DNA of 44,948 nt from assembly GCA_015067825.1 (NCBI GenBank), contig SVLQ01000018.1:1-44948 (forward strand), read 5' to 3'. Positions 15,422 to 23,721 of the stretch are shown here, piece by piece. Source of the stretch: Oscillospiraceae bacterium. Its GTDB lineage: Bacteria; Bacillota; Clostridia; Oscillospirales; QAMX01. Numbering within the stretch: the stretch's first letter is position 1; each line of letters opens with the position of its first letter. A program made the position numbers and the translations under genes. The notes below the pieces were generated by a model that was not told the DNA's origin, made no database searches, and saw only the letters and a list, made by a program, of their open reading frames with translations.

Positions 15422-15446
15422 ATCTTGTTTTTTAGTCCGTTTTGCA

Positions 15447-15475
15447 TTGTTTTCCGGTCAAATATATGGTACAAT
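15447..15475 (+). promoter_or_regulatory. Promoter of the FAD oxidoreductase-GH36 pair
   Basis: TTGTTT (15447-15452, weak), 17 bases, TACAAT (15470-15475) with TG one base upstream (extended -10). Confidence 0.65.
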
Positions 15476-15513
15476 GATGTCAGCTCCAGAAGAAGTGCAA
15501 GGAGGAACAATTT

Positions 15514-16782
15514 ATGGATCGTTTTGATTTGATCGTTGTCGGCGGCGGGCAGGCCGGCTGTTCGGCAGCTCTCGCAGCAGCCCGTCAAGGGCTGAAGGTT
15601 TTGCTTGCGGAAGCAACGGGTTCGCTCGGCGGTTCAGCGACGATGGCACTCGTCAACCCCTATATGCCTTTCAAGACCCGCATCTACAAAGGCGGCGATT
15701 GCCGTGTGCTTTGGCTTTCCGACGGTATTTTCCGTGAGATTCATGAAGCGCTGAACGAAGATGCAATCTACGGATTTTCCGGTGAGGGCGGAAAGTTCCA
15801 CGAAGAGACGATGAAGGTGCTTTTCGACCGCAAAATGGCCGAAGCCGGCGTGACGGTTTTGTTCCACGCCACGCTTTGCGGGGTCGAACGCGACGGCCGT
15901 GCGCTGAAATCGGTCAGTTTCGCCACAGTGGGCGGTATTTATACCTTCGCGGCCGACACCTATGTCGATGCCACCGGCGACGCTACGCTGACAGCAATGG
16001 CCGACAGCCCCTATCAGCTCGGCCGCACGTCCGATTCGCTCTGCCAGCCGATGACACTTTGCTTCCGCATGATCAACGTCGACGTGGAAAAGCTCGATCA
16101 CAGTGCGATCGATGATCTCTACCAACAGTATCAGGCCGAAGGCAAGATTAAAAATCCGCGTGAAGATGTCTTGATTTTCAAAACGCGCATCGAGAATATG
16201 CTCCATTTCAACACCACGCGCATCGTCAAGCTGAACCCCACCGACCCGTTTGACCGTTCGCGCGCCGAGGCGGAGGCAAGAGAACAAGTTGTCGAGCTCG
16301 TCAACTTCCTGAAGGAAAATTTCGAGGCCTTCAAAAACGCCGACCTCGTGATGACCGCACCGGAGATCGGTGTGCGCGAGAGCCGTATGATCGAGGCCCG
16401 CCACGTTCTGACGCAGGAAGAACTCAAAGACGCCGTCAAATTCGACGACGCGATCGCCGCCGGCAACTACGATATCGACATCCATTCGCCCGACGGCTCC
16501 GGCACCAGCCACTACTATTTCCCCGCCGGCGTTTACTACACGATCCCCTACCGTTCGTTGCTGCCCAAAGACCTCGACAACCTGCTGGTCGCAGGCCGCT
16601 GCATCGGTGCCACCCACGAAGCGCAGGCTTCCGTGCGCATCATGCCGATCTGCTCGTGCACGGGTGAAGCCGCCGGTATCGCCGCGGCGATCGCCAAGGA
16701 AGACGGCGTTTCGGTTGCCGATGCCGATGCGCAGAAGATCCGTACACGGTTGCGTGAGGTCGGCGCTTTCGTCGGAGAATAA
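15514..16782 (+). CDS. FAD-dependent oxidoreductase (PF12831 type)
   Basis: A 422-residue flavoprotein. The dinucleotide-binding GGGQAG is at residues 10-15 inside DLIVVGGGQAGCSAALAAAR. The second FAD contact is YVDATGDATLTAMA, and the C-terminal YRSLLPKDLDNLLVAGRCIG with GEAAGIAAAIA closes the FAD site. This is the PF12831 'FAD dependent oxidoreductase' family, whose substrates are mostly unknown. No signal peptide is seen. It precedes, 19 bases away, a secreted GH36-like glycosidase, and a second member of the family (29456-30625) sits beside a rhamnosidase. Oxidation of a sugar or of a released aglycone is an inference. Confidence 0.85.
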   Translation: MDRFDLIVVGGGQAGCSAALAAARQGLKVLLAEATGSLGGSATMALVNPYMPFKTRIYKGGDCRVLWLSDGIFREIHEALNEDAIYGFSGEGGKFHEETMKVLFDRKMAEAGVTVLFHATLCGVERDGRALKSVSFATVGGIYTFAADTYVDATGDATLTAMADSPYQLGRTSDSLCQPMTLCFRMINVDVEKLDHSAIDDLYQQYQAEGKIKNPREDVLIFKTRIENMLHFNTTRIVKLNPTDPFDRSRAEAEAREQVVELVNFLKENFEAFKNADLVMTAPEIGVRESRMIEARHVLTQEELKDAVKFDDAIAAGNYDIDIHSPDGSGTSHYYFPAGVYYTIPYRSLLPKDLDNLLVAGRCIGATHEAQASVRIMPICSCTGEAAGIAAAIAKEDGVSVADADAQKIRTRLREVGAFVGE

Positions 16783-16801
16783 AAAGCGAAGGAGTGATCG
16801 T

Positions 16802-19141
16802 ATGCGCCGCAGAAAAAAGCCGATTCTCGCCTTACTTCTCACAACCGCCACACTGATCACCGCCTGTTCTTCCCCGAAAGGAGAGACCACCATGACAACA
16901 CCGGAGTCTACCGCGTCATCGACCTCCGCATCCACCGCCCCGACCACGACACCACCGGCAACGAGCGAACCGATCGAAGTCCCCTACGCCGACGGTTCGG
17001 AGATCACGTTGACGAACAAGCGCGATGCCATCGGCCTTGCGGTGCGCGGCAACGAGCTCATCATCACCTCGCTCGGAGCAAAACAGGGAGAGAACCGGAT
17101 CGTGGAAAATTCGGTCTTTGCGTTGCCGCAGACCGCCACGGTCGACGGCGTGGCAACAGAGCCGGAGTGGAGCTTCGTCGGCGTTGCGCGGATGCGCGCT
17201 GCCGCAATGATCGGTATGCCGAGCACAGAGATTGCGGATTACCAATTCAAAGACGAGGCCTTAGGGCTCTCGCTTTCGGTGAGCTGCCGCGCTTATTTGG
17301 ATCACGCCGGGCCGTTTGAGTTCCAAACCGTTCTCACAAACAAAAACGACACCGATGTCCGCATCGACCCGGCTGAATTTGCCTCGGTCACGCTGGTCCC
17401 CGGCAACACCGCCGAACTGGTCATGATCAAGAAGGAAAGCGGCATGGCCGAAGGTTACACCCACCACGACGGCCAGCGTTTTCGCGGATCGGGTATCTAC
17501 CGCATCCCCGTGACCGACCAAACCGACGAAGCTGCATGGGTGAGCACCTCGCAGAACTTTAACTCCAGCGGCTATCTGCCGATGATCTACCTCGACATGG
17601 CCACTCACGGTGCATACGCGGCGTTGGAGTGGTCGGCCGGACGCGTCACCGCGTGCAGTATCGACGGCGGCTTGCGGTTGGCCGTTGACATGGACAACAT
17701 CGTCTCCCGCGGCCGCAAATTCACAACGATCGTCCCTGCCGGCGAAAGCTTCACCTTCCCCAACGTCTATATCGGCGCGTATGAGGGCGATCTGGAGAGC
17801 GGCAGCAATGAATTTAAGGCGTGGTTTTTTGCGTGCAAAGCGCCGAAGACCTTACGCGCAAGCGAAACCGAGCCGCAAACGCAGATGGACATGCAGCTTG
17901 GGCTCGACGTTCCGGCCGGGATCGAAGCGATCAAATGGGACTACGGTTGGTGGTCTAACGACGCTTTGGAGGGCTGGAAATCGTTGGAGGGCTCGTGGCA
18001 GCTCAGAAACACAGACTATCTCGGCGTTCTCGGCGGTTACGGTTTGGGGACGATGGCGGAGTTCGGCGAGCTCGCTGCCGAGAAAGGTCTGAGCTGGACG
18101 GTCTACCTCCTGCTCCACGACACCCTCGGTGCCGACGGCAATCCCACCGACGAATTCGGACCGTTCAATTCCCTGACCAATCCCGACTGGTTCTCGGACC
18201 GCCGGGTGGCCGACGGCATGGGCCTTTCGGCCGATCTCGGGAACGCAGAATGCGTCGAATACCTGAAAGGTGCGTTGGCGGCGTTCTTCACCGAAAACAA
18301 CGTGACCACATGGCGCAGCGACTTCGAGCCGATCTGCATGAGCTCTTCCCGGGAAAACCGCCACGATCCCATGGGGTCGGATGTGATGTACTGGTGCACG
18401 GTCGGTTTTTCCGAACTCGTCGACCACCTCTACGCCGCCGTCCCCGGTTTCCGTTATGAAAGCTGCTCGAGCGGTGGGTCGATGAAGGATCTCTTCACCG
18501 CGACCAAAGCCGTCGTCATCAACTGCGACGACGCCGCCAACTATCTGAGCATGCGCACGACCTTCTACGACAGTTCCTACGTGATCCACCCGGCACAGCT
18601 GCAGTTGCCGTGCAACAGTGACAACTTCAATCCGAGCGCCAACGGTATTTTCCACCCGAAAATCTCTGCCGATGCAGCCGACGACGGCTACGATTTTACC
18701 GACGCGATGATGGATATGGGCTACCGCACGTTGATGCTCGGTGTGCCGATGTTCTCGTCGTGGACCGGGACGATCGACCGCGCCTACTATGAAGAATACG
18801 GTATGATGTACACCCAAAAGATCCGCCCGCTCGTGCGCGACGGCGAGCTTTACCACATCCTGCCGCGCCCCGACGGCGTGCATTGGGACGGCGTGATGTA
18901 CGCCGATCCCGACAGCGAAAACGCGATCAAAGGTGCCGTTTTCCTCTTCAAGCCCTCGGAAGAAGCGGGCGATTCCGTCACCGTGCAGTTGCGCGGACTC
19001 GAACGCAACACCACCTACCACCTTATCTTCGAGGATCACCCCGAAGCCAACTACTCCGCCACCGGTGCAGAGCTGATGGACGGCGGCGTGACCGCGACGG
19101 TAAAATATGTCGGTTCGGAGATCATCTGGATCACGGAATAG
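16802..19141 (+). CDS. GH36-like alpha-galactosidase lipoprotein
   Basis: A 779-residue protein starting at an ATG behind GAAGGAG. It has a lipoprotein signal (basic RRRKKP, hydrophobic LALLLTTATL, lipobox LITAC with Cys at about residue 21) and then a Ser/Thr/Pro linker, so it should be anchored outside the membrane. The barrel carries WRSDFEP (Asp at about 507, probable nucleophile) and RYESCSSGGSMKD (from about 551), the GH36/melibiase acid-base region. The canonical KWD is replaced by RSD, so the substrate may differ from ordinary alpha-galactosides. It is co-transcribed with the upstream FAD oxidoreductase. Family confident at clan level, specificity not. Confidence 0.75.
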   Translation: MRRRKKPILALLLTTATLITACSSPKGETTMTTPESTASSTSASTAPTTTPPATSEPIEVPYADGSEITLTNKRDAIGLAVRGNELIITSLGAKQGENRIVENSVFALPQTATVDGVATEPEWSFVGVARMRAAAMIGMPSTEIADYQFKDEALGLSLSVSCRAYLDHAGPFEFQTVLTNKNDTDVRIDPAEFASVTLVPGNTAELVMIKKESGMAEGYTHHDGQRFRGSGIYRIPVTDQTDEAAWVSTSQNFNSSGYLPMIYLDMATHGAYAALEWSAGRVTACSIDGGLRLAVDMDNIVSRGRKFTTIVPAGESFTFPNVYIGAYEGDLESGSNEFKAWFFACKAPKTLRASETEPQTQMDMQLGLDVPAGIEAIKWDYGWWSNDALEGWKSLEGSWQLRNTDYLGVLGGYGLGTMAEFGELAAEKGLSWTVYLLLHDTLGADGNPTDEFGPFNSLTNPDWFSDRRVADGMGLSADLGNAECVEYLKGALAAFFTENNVTTWRSDFEPICMSSSRENRHDPMGSDVMYWCTVGFSELVDHLYAAVPGFRYESCSSGGSMKDLFTATKAVVINCDDAANYLSMRTTFYDSSYVIHPAQLQLPCNSDNFNPSANGIFHPKISADAADDGYDFTDAMMDMGYRTLMLGVPMFSSWTGTIDRAYYEEYGMMYTQKIRPLVRDGELYHILPRPDGVHWDGVMYADPDSENAIKGAVFLFKPSEEAGDSVTVQLRGLERNTTYHLIFEDHPEANYSATGAELMDGGVTATVKYVGSEIIWITE

Positions 19142-19160
19142 CATAGCTGCATACAAAACG

Positions 19161-19204
19161 ACACCCCTAACCTACGACTGAAATCATAGGTTAGGGGTGT
19201 TTTC
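19161..19204. terminator. Terminator after the GH36-like gene
   Basis: A 14-bp perfect stem (19161-19174 with 19187-19200) with TTTT after it on the plus strand; on the minus strand the U tract is interrupted, so termination of the convergent GNAT gene is weaker. Confidence 0.85.
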
Positions 19205-19236
19205 TTCCTTTTCTTGTCCGAGGAAAAAGAGCCTTG

Positions 19237-19728
19237 CTATACGGTTTTCAAGAAAGTATATCCCATGCGTTCCGCACCGTCTGCGGTCGTACATTTGCCA
19301 AATTCCGAGACCTCATATCCGGCGGATCGATACAAGGCTTGGGCCGGGATATTATCTTCCGTCGTGTGGATCCCTACCGTTCCGATCCCGTTCGTTTTCG
19401 CCAAGAATTCCACGAACGAGAGCACCCGTTTTCCAAAGCCTTGCCGCTGAAACTTCGGATGGATCTGAAGCATCGCCAACCAAAGAACGTCCGTCTCCGT
19501 CTCCACGCTGAACCAAGCGACAGGTTCGACCGTTTCCACGATGTAGTACGCGACGTCCGGATTCTCAAGAAGCCGTTTCCAATCGTCACGATTCCTCGTT
19601 ACCCCATGCAGTTTTTCTTTGTTCAGCTCGTAGGTTTCGCCAACAAACGAAATATCCCGTTCGCTCGCGTTTCGGAATACGATCTCCCGCACGGTATCGC
19701 CCCCTTTTCCCGGCTTTTTAGCTGTCAT
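19237..19728 (-). CDS. GNAT N-acetyltransferase
   Basis: A 163-residue GCN5-related acetyltransferase. The acetyl-CoA loop is KFQRQGFGKRVL (the R/Q-x-x-G-x-G pattern, about residues 93-104), followed by GIHTTEDNIPAQALYRSAGY, the usual fourth helix region. The ATG at 19728 follows the GH31 stop without a gap but lacks a good ribosome binding site. A GTG at 19692, with AGGGGGC about 6 bases upstream, would give a 151-residue protein beginning MREIVFRNASERD, the normal GNAT opening, and is a serious alternative. The substrate is unknown. It is the second gene after GH31. Confidence 0.85.
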   Translation of the reverse strand: MTAKKPGKGGDTVREIVFRNASERDISFVGETYELNKEKLHGVTRNRDDWKRLLENPDVAYYIVETVEPVAWFSVETETDVLWLAMLQIHPKFQRQGFGKRVLSFVEFLAKTNGIGTVGIHTTEDNIPAQALYRSAGYEVSEFGKCTTADGAERMGYTFLKTV

Positions 19729-21429
19729 TCAGTATCTTTCGTAGACAGGGATGCCTTCGGTCTCGACGTGGAATTTTCCGTTCGCGACAGGTTCCTTCGT
19801 GAACCAATCGCGCCAGTTGCCTTCGGGCAGATAAACGTCGCGGCCACGCTCGCCGGCTGCGATCGGCGCGACCAGCAGATCGTCGCAGAAGAGGTATTCG
19901 TCGTCGATCGCGTAGGTTTCGGGGTCGGCGGTATAGTCGCAGACGAGTGCACGCACCGGCGGAACACCGGTCGCTTTGTACTTCGCAAACGCCGCCGACA
20001 GCATCGGCACCAGCGTTTCGCGCAGAGCGAGCAGCGCCTTGACCTCGGCTTCGCAGCCGTGTTCGCGCCACGGGATATCGTCGCAGTACCACGCGTTGAC
20101 GAGGCATTGCACGGAAAACACGTTGGACTGCAGGCGGCGGATGAACTCTTCCTTCGTCCTGGCATCGCGCACTTCGGGCGTCCAGAGCAGGCCGGAAAAG
20201 CCCGCAGTACAGCAGCCGCGGATGAAATCCTTATGGGCATAGAGATCGCTGTAAAGAACGAACGGGTACGGTGCGGCGAGCGCGCCCATATTGCGCACCT
20301 CGGAAAGCGTGGGATTTTCGCCGAGCGCTTCGAGGATAGAGCGCGCATAGAGCTGGCCGAACATAGAATGGTACTGTTCGCCGTCGAGCCCCGAGGGGAA
20401 CTCCGCCAGACACGGGAACGACCAGCCGCCGGTATAGTCGGAGGAGTCGCATTCGTCGAGCTTGAAGCCGTCGACGCCGATGTCGACGAGCGTTTTCTGC
20501 TGCTTGGCAAAAATCGCCCGCGCCTCCGGCATGGCGAAATCCGGCACAAGTCCCTTCCACACGGTGTAGTTTCCGCTGTATGGTTTGAGCTCGTCGTGGA
20601 TCGGCGATTCCGGGTGAACGAAGGCGTGCTGCCAGACGTTGATATGGTAGCCCATGTCGCGCAGCTGCGCGGCAAAAGCGGCGGGATCGGGGAAGCGCTC
20701 GCCCCAAACGTAGGAGCAGGAATAGCTGCGCGTCTGCCAGCCCGGTTCCAGACCGATCGTGCCGACGGCAAAGCCCTCGCGCTTGAAGTGTTCGGCCGTT
20801 TTGAGGACCTGTCCGGCATCCCATCCGGTATTGCAGCGGTAGATCGCCGAAAGTGCCCAGTCGGGAGCGTCGCAGCCTCCGCCGGAGAACATATTGTACT
20901 GCGCGACGATCTCGCCGATCGTTTCGCCTTCGATGATATAGAGATCCACGCCCTTGGCCGCCGGGATCTGGATGCTGATGTTGGAGCGCTCGGCTTTGCG
21001 GTGCGCGTAGAGCTCGGCAGTCGAGGTAGAAAGGGTCTGCTGTTCGTCGGCAGCCGACTCCGCAGTGCGCAGATTAGAAGAGCCGAGGTAGAATTCGGCG
21101 TGGCGGGCGGTATCGACGTAGATGCCGTAGCCGGCCGTGCTCACGAAAAACGGTACGGGCGCATGGGAGTCTCCGGTGATCGCGATCGGGTCGGCGTTGG
21201 GGCGCAGCACGATCTTTTCTCCGCGCAGATCAAACGCCTTGAGCTGGAGGCCAAGGCCGTAGAGATGCTCGCTTTCGCCCAGCGGCAGCCGCAGCACGCA
21301 TCCGCGCGCGTTTTCATAAAATTCGATTTCTTCGGTCGGGTAGGAGATTTCGGTTTCAGTATAGGCAAGTCCGGCGCAAAATTTCGTCGGTGTGAGAGCT
21401 TCCGGCGTGCCGAAGGTCAGTTTTTTCAT
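19729..21429 (-). CDS. GH31 alpha-glycosidase
   Basis: A 566-residue glycoside hydrolase family 31 protein (alpha-glucosidase/alpha-xylosidase clan). An N-terminal beta-sandwich contains ESEHLYGLGLQLKAFDLRG, and the barrel has GTIGLEPGW and VDGFKLDECD, where Asp at about residue 325 is the expected nucleophile. It lacks a signal peptide, so it would act on imported oligosaccharides. At 566 residues it is shorter than many GH31 enzymes, which often exceed 650, so C-terminal domains are reduced. The ATG follows AAAGGAG. Specificity cannot be read from the sequence. Confidence 0.85.
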   Translation of the reverse strand: MKKLTFGTPEALTPTKFCAGLAYTETEISYPTEEIEFYENARGCVLRLPLGESEHLYGLGLQLKAFDLRGEKIVLRPNADPIAITGDSHAPVPFFVSTAGYGIYVDTARHAEFYLGSSNLRTAESAADEQQTLSTSTAELYAHRKAERSNISIQIPAAKGVDLYIIEGETIGEIVAQYNMFSGGGCDAPDWALSAIYRCNTGWDAGQVLKTAEHFKREGFAVGTIGLEPGWQTRSYSCSYVWGERFPDPAAFAAQLRDMGYHINVWQHAFVHPESPIHDELKPYSGNYTVWKGLVPDFAMPEARAIFAKQQKTLVDIGVDGFKLDECDSSDYTGGWSFPCLAEFPSGLDGEQYHSMFGQLYARSILEALGENPTLSEVRNMGALAAPYPFVLYSDLYAHKDFIRGCCTAGFSGLLWTPEVRDARTKEEFIRRLQSNVFSVQCLVNAWYCDDIPWREHGCEAEVKALLALRETLVPMLSAAFAKYKATGVPPVRALVCDYTADPETYAIDDEYLFCDDLLVAPIAAGERGRDVYLPEGNWRDWFTKEPVANGKFHVETEGIPVYERY

Positions 21430-21464
21430 AGTGTGCTCCTTTGTGCGTGATGAGGGATAGATAT

Positions 21465-21493
21465 ATGATACTAAATTTTGGCGGAAAGGTCAA
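21465..21493 (-). promoter_or_regulatory. Promoter of the GH31-GNAT operon
   Basis: Minus strand TTGACC (complement 21488-21493), 17 bases, TATCAT (complement 21465-21470). Confidence 0.75.
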
Positions 21494-21501
21494 GACCGGT
21501 G

Positions 21502-21530
21502 TTGCACGGCGCAAACGCCTTTGGTATAAT
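21502..21530 (+). promoter_or_regulatory. Promoter of the divergent GNAT gene
   Basis: TTGCAC (21502-21507), 17 bases, TATAAT (21525-21530) with TG one base upstream of the -10. Confidence 0.85.
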
Positions 21531-21562
21531 ATTGGCATATCCGTATCGTTAGGAGGACAACA

Positions 21563-22150
21563 ATGGAACACATCGTCATTTATCCCTTGACCGCCGAGCG
21601 AAATGCAGATTATCTCGATTTTTTTGACAATCGCGCCTTCACAGACAATAACCCGAACGGCCCATGTTACTGTACGTCTCCCAATCAAGATCAAGCTACC
21701 ATCCGGAAAATGGTGTCTGAATTTCCGATTTTCGGCGTAAAAGAAACGCTCCGCAAGTATGCGGTCGATATGTTGGGCAGAGGGATCATCCAAGGATATT
21801 TGGCGTACGACAGAACACAGGCCATCGGTTGGTGCAATGCGGCGGACATGGACAGTTATGCCGGATTTGTTCCACCGTTTGCCAAGGAACACATTTGCGG
21901 GAAAACGGTTTCAATCGTATGCTTTGAGATCGCCCCGGAATATCGCGGAAAAGGGATCGCATCAGCACTGATTGAACATGTTTGTTGTGATGCAAAAGCG
22001 AAAGGCTATGCAGCGGCAGAAGGCTATGCAAAACTCACCGGTAGTGTCTTTGATTATCAAGGCTCTGTGCGGCTTTACCAAAAAGCAGGCTTTGTGGAAG
22101 TTGCGAGAAAAGACGGAATCGCGATCATGCGAAAAATGCTTTCGCTATAA
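21563..22150 (+). CDS. GNAT N-acetyltransferase
   Basis: A 195-residue acetyltransferase with a long N-terminal part (YPLTAERNADYLDFFDNRAF) and the acetyl-CoA motif FEIAPEYRGKGIASALIEHV (about residues 128-147). The C-terminal YQGSVRLYQKAGFVEVARKD is the typical end of the fold. The ATG follows AGGAGG. It has its own promoter and no close downstream partner. The N-terminal pattern with GPCYCTSPNQ resembles GNATs often found near antibiotic or toxin resistance functions, but I cannot assign a substrate. Confidence 0.85.
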   Translation: MEHIVIYPLTAERNADYLDFFDNRAFTDNNPNGPCYCTSPNQDQATIRKMVSEFPIFGVKETLRKYAVDMLGRGIIQGYLAYDRTQAIGWCNAADMDSYAGFVPPFAKEHICGKTVSIVCFEIAPEYRGKGIASALIEHVCCDAKAKGYAAAEGYAKLTGSVFDYQGSVRLYQKAGFVEVARKDGIAIMRKMLSL

Positions 22151-22198
22151 GGACATACGTTCAGAGCAATGTATGCCGATTCTCAGTGCCGGTGCACA

Positions 22199-22281
22199 GC
22201 TTCGCTCCCTCAGACGCTTCGCGCCAGCTCCCCGCAGTACGCGCTTCGCACGTCCCGCTGTCCAAGGGAGCCTTAGGAGAG
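22199..22281. repeat. Degenerate REP-like element of gut Clostridia
   Basis: The segment has GCTCCCTCAGACGC, then CGCCAGCTCCCCGC and later AAGGGAGCCTTAGG. This order (CTCCCTCAG ... GCCAGCTCCC ... GGGAGCC) is, from memory, that of an abundant palindromic intergenic repeat in Faecalibacterium and relatives. The copy is decayed. It lies between the GNAT gene and a convergent small gene; nothing else is coded in 22151-22296. Confidence 0.45.
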
Positions 22282-22296
22282 AACGTTTTCACAAGA

Positions 22297-22326
22297 AAAA
22301 GCCCGCGGAATTTTCCGCGGGCTTTT
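22297..22326. terminator. Bidirectional terminator
   Basis: A 14-bp perfect stem 22297-22310 with 22313-22326, A run before and T run after, between convergent genes. Confidence 0.85.
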
Positions 22327-22338
22327 GGTTTGTTGGAT

Positions 22339-22764
22339 TTACTGAGCGCCGTTTTTGCAGTCGTTGTACATTTTCTCATACAGATCGAGCATCTGCTGGT
22401 AAGTCTGCTCGCGTAATGAAAATGGATGACAGACGGTATTCACGATATCTTCAAGATTTTCGCACTCCGCAACGTTCGTATTATCGCCAAAGACGGAACT
22501 CAAGACGTCCCCCATGCGATAGAGTGCAGCTCCGCTGTTGCCAATCATATCCTTCTGCAGTGCCACGATCTGATCGAAAATTTCTTTCACGGTAACGGTA
22601 TTCGTGTTTTCCATCGTTTGTTCCTCCAAAATTTGATCCGGAGGGCACGCAAGGCATATTTTGTTTTCTGCTATGAAGCGTGCCCTGCCTTTTTTCACAA
22701 GACCTTTCGCCCGTTTGGGGTAGGTCGCTTCATATTCATTTCCCTGTTCGTCTACAACATACAC
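22339..22764 (-). CDS. Conserved small protein of unknown function with unclear start
   Basis: The 141-residue reading has two parts. Residues 1-40 (YVVDEQGNEYEATYPKRAKG then LVKKGRARFI, ending ICLACPP) form a short basic module I recall from many Clostridia proteins of unknown function. Residues 51-141 are an acidic helical segment. The start is unclear. A GTG at 22764 lies 18 bases from GGGGGAG; an in-frame ATC four codons upstream (22776) is at ideal spacing, as if an ATG had been lost. An internal ATG at 22614 has its own GGAGG site and could give a separate 91-residue product. Promoter and duplicated leader lie upstream. Confidence 0.6.
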   Translation of the reverse strand: MYVVDEQGNEYEATYPKRAKGLVKKGRARFIAENKICLACPPDQILEEQTMENTNTVTVKEIFDQIVALQKDMIGNSGAALYRMGDVLSSVFGDNTNVAECENLEDIVNTVCHPFSLREQTYQQMLDLYEKMYNDCKNGAQ

Positions 22765-22776
22765 GTTTTTTTCGAT

Positions 22777-22850
22777 GGGTGTCTCCCCCTTGCCGTAAAC
22801 TGACGGACTCCGTTTTTTGTAATGGGTGTCTCCCCCTGTTCCGTAAGATT
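22777..22850 (-). repeat. Tandemly duplicated leader with GGGGGAG ribosome binding sites
   Basis: On the minus strand a roughly 36-base unit of the form TTACGG-(3-4)-GGGGGAGACACCCAT-(3)-AAAAACG occurs twice, about 47-48 bases apart (starting near 22846 and 22798). Each copy presents a strong Shine-Dalgarno, but the triplet in start position is ATT in the first and ATC in the second. Confidence 0.65.
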
Positions 22851-22879
22851 AGTATAACAAAGATCCGAGGGTTTGTCAA
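22851..22879 (-). promoter_or_regulatory. Promoter of the small conserved gene
   Basis: Minus strand TTGACA (complement 22874-22879), 17 bases, TATACT (complement 22851-22856). Confidence 0.85.
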
Positions 22880-22955
22880 GAAAAAAACAAAACTTTGATA
22901 AATAATCGAATCAAAACACTATGTAGCGTGCGCCGCTGCGGCGCACACGTTGCAC

Positions 22956-23618
22956 TCACACAAACTGCGGCGGTTTGGTATCGGTATTGGCAAAGGTGTT
23001 GGGACCGGGATCGGAGAGCGAGAAATACATCTTTGCCGCCTTTGTTGTGCCGAAATCGCAGTTGGAACCGCAGTTTTGCACTTTATTGAAGGCGTCGCGG
23101 AACATTTGATTGTGCGCTTCCTCGCGATTCAGGAGAAAATCAATCGTTTCGCGCACTTTTTTGTCATTGATCTGGCGATAAAGGTATTCGTAGACTACCT
23201 TTGCGCGCTGTTCGGAGGCGATATTGGAAAGCAGGTCGGCACACAGATCACCCGTAACCGTAACGTAATCCGCCGTCCACGAATAGCCCGAGGAGTTGAT
23301 GAGACCGGGATTGAGTCCGAGCTGCACATGGGTCTGGATCTCGCCTGCCGGCACGGCATCGGCATCGACCACATGACCGTTAAGGAGGTTGATCGTCTGC
23401 GCCACCATCTCCATGTGCCCGAGCTCTTCGGCGGCAATATCCATGAAAAGATCTTTGATTTCGGGATCTTTGATGCGGAAGCTTTGGGAAAGGTACTGCA
23501 TGGCTGCTTTCAGCTCGCCATTGCCGCCGCCGAGCTGCTCCTGGAGCAACACGGCGTACTGCGGATTGGCGCGCTCGACGCCGACCGGATGGAAAAGTAT
23601 TTTTTCGTGTTTGAACAT
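22956..23618 (-). CDS. Manganese catalase (CotJC-like)
   Basis: A 220-residue ferritin-like di-manganese catalase that disproportionates hydrogen peroxide. The Glu/His metal ligands fall in helices containing GELKAAMQYLSQS, DIAAEELGHMEMVAQ, VVYEYLYRQ and NREEAHNQMF. Length and sequence are close to the CotJC spore-coat type, but cotJA and cotJB are not adjacent, so a spore role is not shown. The frame is open to 23735; the ATG at 23618 is chosen because of the AAGGAG site and the family opening FKHEKILFHPV. A GC-rich hairpin (about 22929-22950) follows the gene, without a clear T run. Confidence 0.9.
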   Translation of the reverse strand: MFKHEKILFHPVGVERANPQYAVLLQEQLGGGNGELKAAMQYLSQSFRIKDPEIKDLFMDIAAEELGHMEMVAQTINLLNGHVVDADAVPAGEIQTHVQLGLNPGLINSSGYSWTADYVTVTGDLCADLLSNIASEQRAKVVYEYLYRQINDKKVRETIDFLLNREEAHNQMFRDAFNKVQNCGSNCDFGTTKAAKMYFSLSDPGPNTFANTDTKPPQFV

Positions 23619-23681
23619 AGACAGCACTCCTTTTTCGGATTCTTGCTGACAGTATTTGCCGTATAGAGCGTATCTATGCGC

Positions 23682-23719
23682 AAAAATCCGCCGAATCAAT
23701 ACGATCCGGCGGGATTTTT
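23682..23719 (-). terminator. Terminator of the histidine phosphatase gene
   Basis: Stem 23682-23694 with 23707-23719 (one bulge), T run on the minus strand. Confidence 0.75.
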
Positions 23720-23721
23720 CA

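Noticed and set aside
19234..21450. Plus-strand open frame of 738 codons opposite the GH31 and GNAT genes
   Set aside because: Antisense artefact; no initiation signal or domain, while the minus-strand genes carry clear motifs.
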